Shown one piece after another: positions 5,685 through 5,772 of a stretch of DNA of 5,772 nucleotides. The position numbers and the translations under genes are program-made. This stretch comes from an uncultured Alphaproteobacteria bacterium (lineage in GTDB: Bacteria; Pseudomonadota; Alphaproteobacteria; RF32; CAG-239), in contig CATGXW010000066.1 of the NCBI GenBank assembly GCA_949542085.1, positions 1 through 5,772 on the forward strand, given 5' to 3'. Position 1 is the first letter of the stretch, and each line of letters opens with the position of its first letter. The notes under the pieces were generated by a model. That model saw only the letters and a list, made by a program, of their open reading frames with translations, had not been told where the DNA came from and did not search any database.

Positions 5685-5772
5685 AATAAAACCGCCCCGC
5701 TTGAATGGGGCGGTTTTATTGGTTGCGGGAGCGGGATTTACTGACGCCATGCAGTAGCCTCTGCAACATTCT
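5493..5772 (-). CDS. Doubtful small ORF, open to the right edge
   Basis: This minus-strand frame is open for more than 90 codons from the right edge to a TAG at 5493. Internal starts are ATG at 5750 (MASVNPAPATNK...) and ATG at 5684 (MAGSLGEWGLVRELGRDSD..., 63 codons). The second begins just after the perfect hairpin at 5685-5720, which in this frame encodes NKTAPFKRGGFI. The product would be Arg- and Gly-rich with several Cys and no recognised domain. The style (a short Pro/Ala/Asn leader, then an Arg-rich stretch and overlapping small frames) reminded me of poorly conserved small prophage ORFs of the Ash/Icd-like kind; this is an impression, not an identification. Against it, neither start has a good Shine-Dalgarno and a terminator-like hairpin lies inside. 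At this GC an open frame of this length is uncommon but not rare. It could be non-coding. Confidence 0.25.
   Translation of the reverse strand, partial: ECCRGYCMASVNPAPATNKTAPFKRGGFIMAGSLGEWGLVRELGRDSDRRNDKALIAGRTLLRKYASLGRGACHDIQHSSCIKKWRCRSLLI
5685..5720. terminator. Perfect 14-bp hairpin, probable bidirectional terminator
   Basis: AATAAAACCGCCCC (5685-5698) pairs without mismatch with GGGGCGGTTTTATT (5707-5720) around the 8-nt loop GCTTGAAT. The GC core of CCGCCCC/GGGGCGG is flanked by A/T runs on both sides, so it fits intrinsic termination in either direction. Read leftward, it would end a transcript coming from the right edge, and it directly follows the tRNA-like CCA end at 5720. Confidence 0.8.
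5720..5739 (-). other. 20-nt match to a tRNA 3' end (possible attachment-site fragment)
   Basis: The minus strand reads AAATCCCGCTCCCGCAACCA. In tRNA numbering this gives A57-A58-A59-U60 of the T-loop, C61 and the T-stem 3' strand CCCGC, the acceptor 3' strand TCCCGCA, discriminator A73 and an encoded CCA. The acceptor sequence with A72 is the form known from bacterial initiator tRNA-fMet. Nothing upstream completes a tRNA: the expected TTC is replaced by AGT and no cloverleaf can be drawn. A terminator follows directly, as behind a real tRNA gene. Tyrosine-recombinase elements leave such 3' fragments at one end, which would place an element to the right of 5740. A chance match within a coding frame (NPAPAT) is the main alternative. 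Confidence 0.35.

Noticed and set aside
5738..5772. Minus-strand 3' end of a gene reading ...NVAEATAWRQ-stop at the right edge
   Set aside because: It looks peptide-like and has a terminator 17 bp downstream, but only ten codons are visible, which is too short to claim. It also competes with the longer frame in another phase.

Overview
The window looks like accessory chromosomal DNA from a Gram-negative, probably proteobacterial organism of low to moderate GC. Short leaders, compact GC-hairpin terminators with flanking A/T runs and a DUF2207-type membrane protein all fit. A PcfJ-like/leucine-rich-repeat protein suggests a host-associated lineage, but no feature fixes the taxon.

Layout, left to right. 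(1) The 3' part of a membrane protein of the DUF2207 (YciQ-like) type runs rightward off the left edge and ends at 1212. (2) A compact bidirectional hairpin terminator at 1216-1241 separates it from a convergent, GC-richer gene of unknown function on the minus strand (1258-1806). (3) An AT-rich divergent intergenic region (1807-1945) carries a good plus-strand promoter candidate. (4) A large plus-strand gene (drawn 2010-4679) encodes a cytoplasmic-looking protein with a charged coiled-coil N-terminus, a PcfJ-like core (LNHCVATY motif) and a long irregular leucine-rich-repeat array. (5) A smaller gene (4718-5350) follows 38 bp downstream, apparently in the same operon. Its C-terminal half resembles the DUF1566/Lcl_C fold. 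It ends in a long two-part hairpin terminator whose stem includes the stop codon. (6) The last ~380 bp have no confident gene. Their base composition shifts upward, they hold a perfect 14-bp hairpin and a 20-bp stretch that reads like the 3' end of a tRNA, and a minus-strand frame stays open to the right edge. This stretch could be the edge or remnant of an integrated element.

The main points for a second look are the start of the large gene and the right end. The best promoter plus ribosome-binding site leads into ATG AAA CGA AGA TTA TAA, one frame away from the long reading frame. Either a one-base frameshift removed the natural N-terminus, or there is a five-codon leader. The right end could be a tRNA-associated attachment scar or a prophage-type small-gene region. 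No CRISPR array, rRNA, complete tRNA or insertion sequence was seen.
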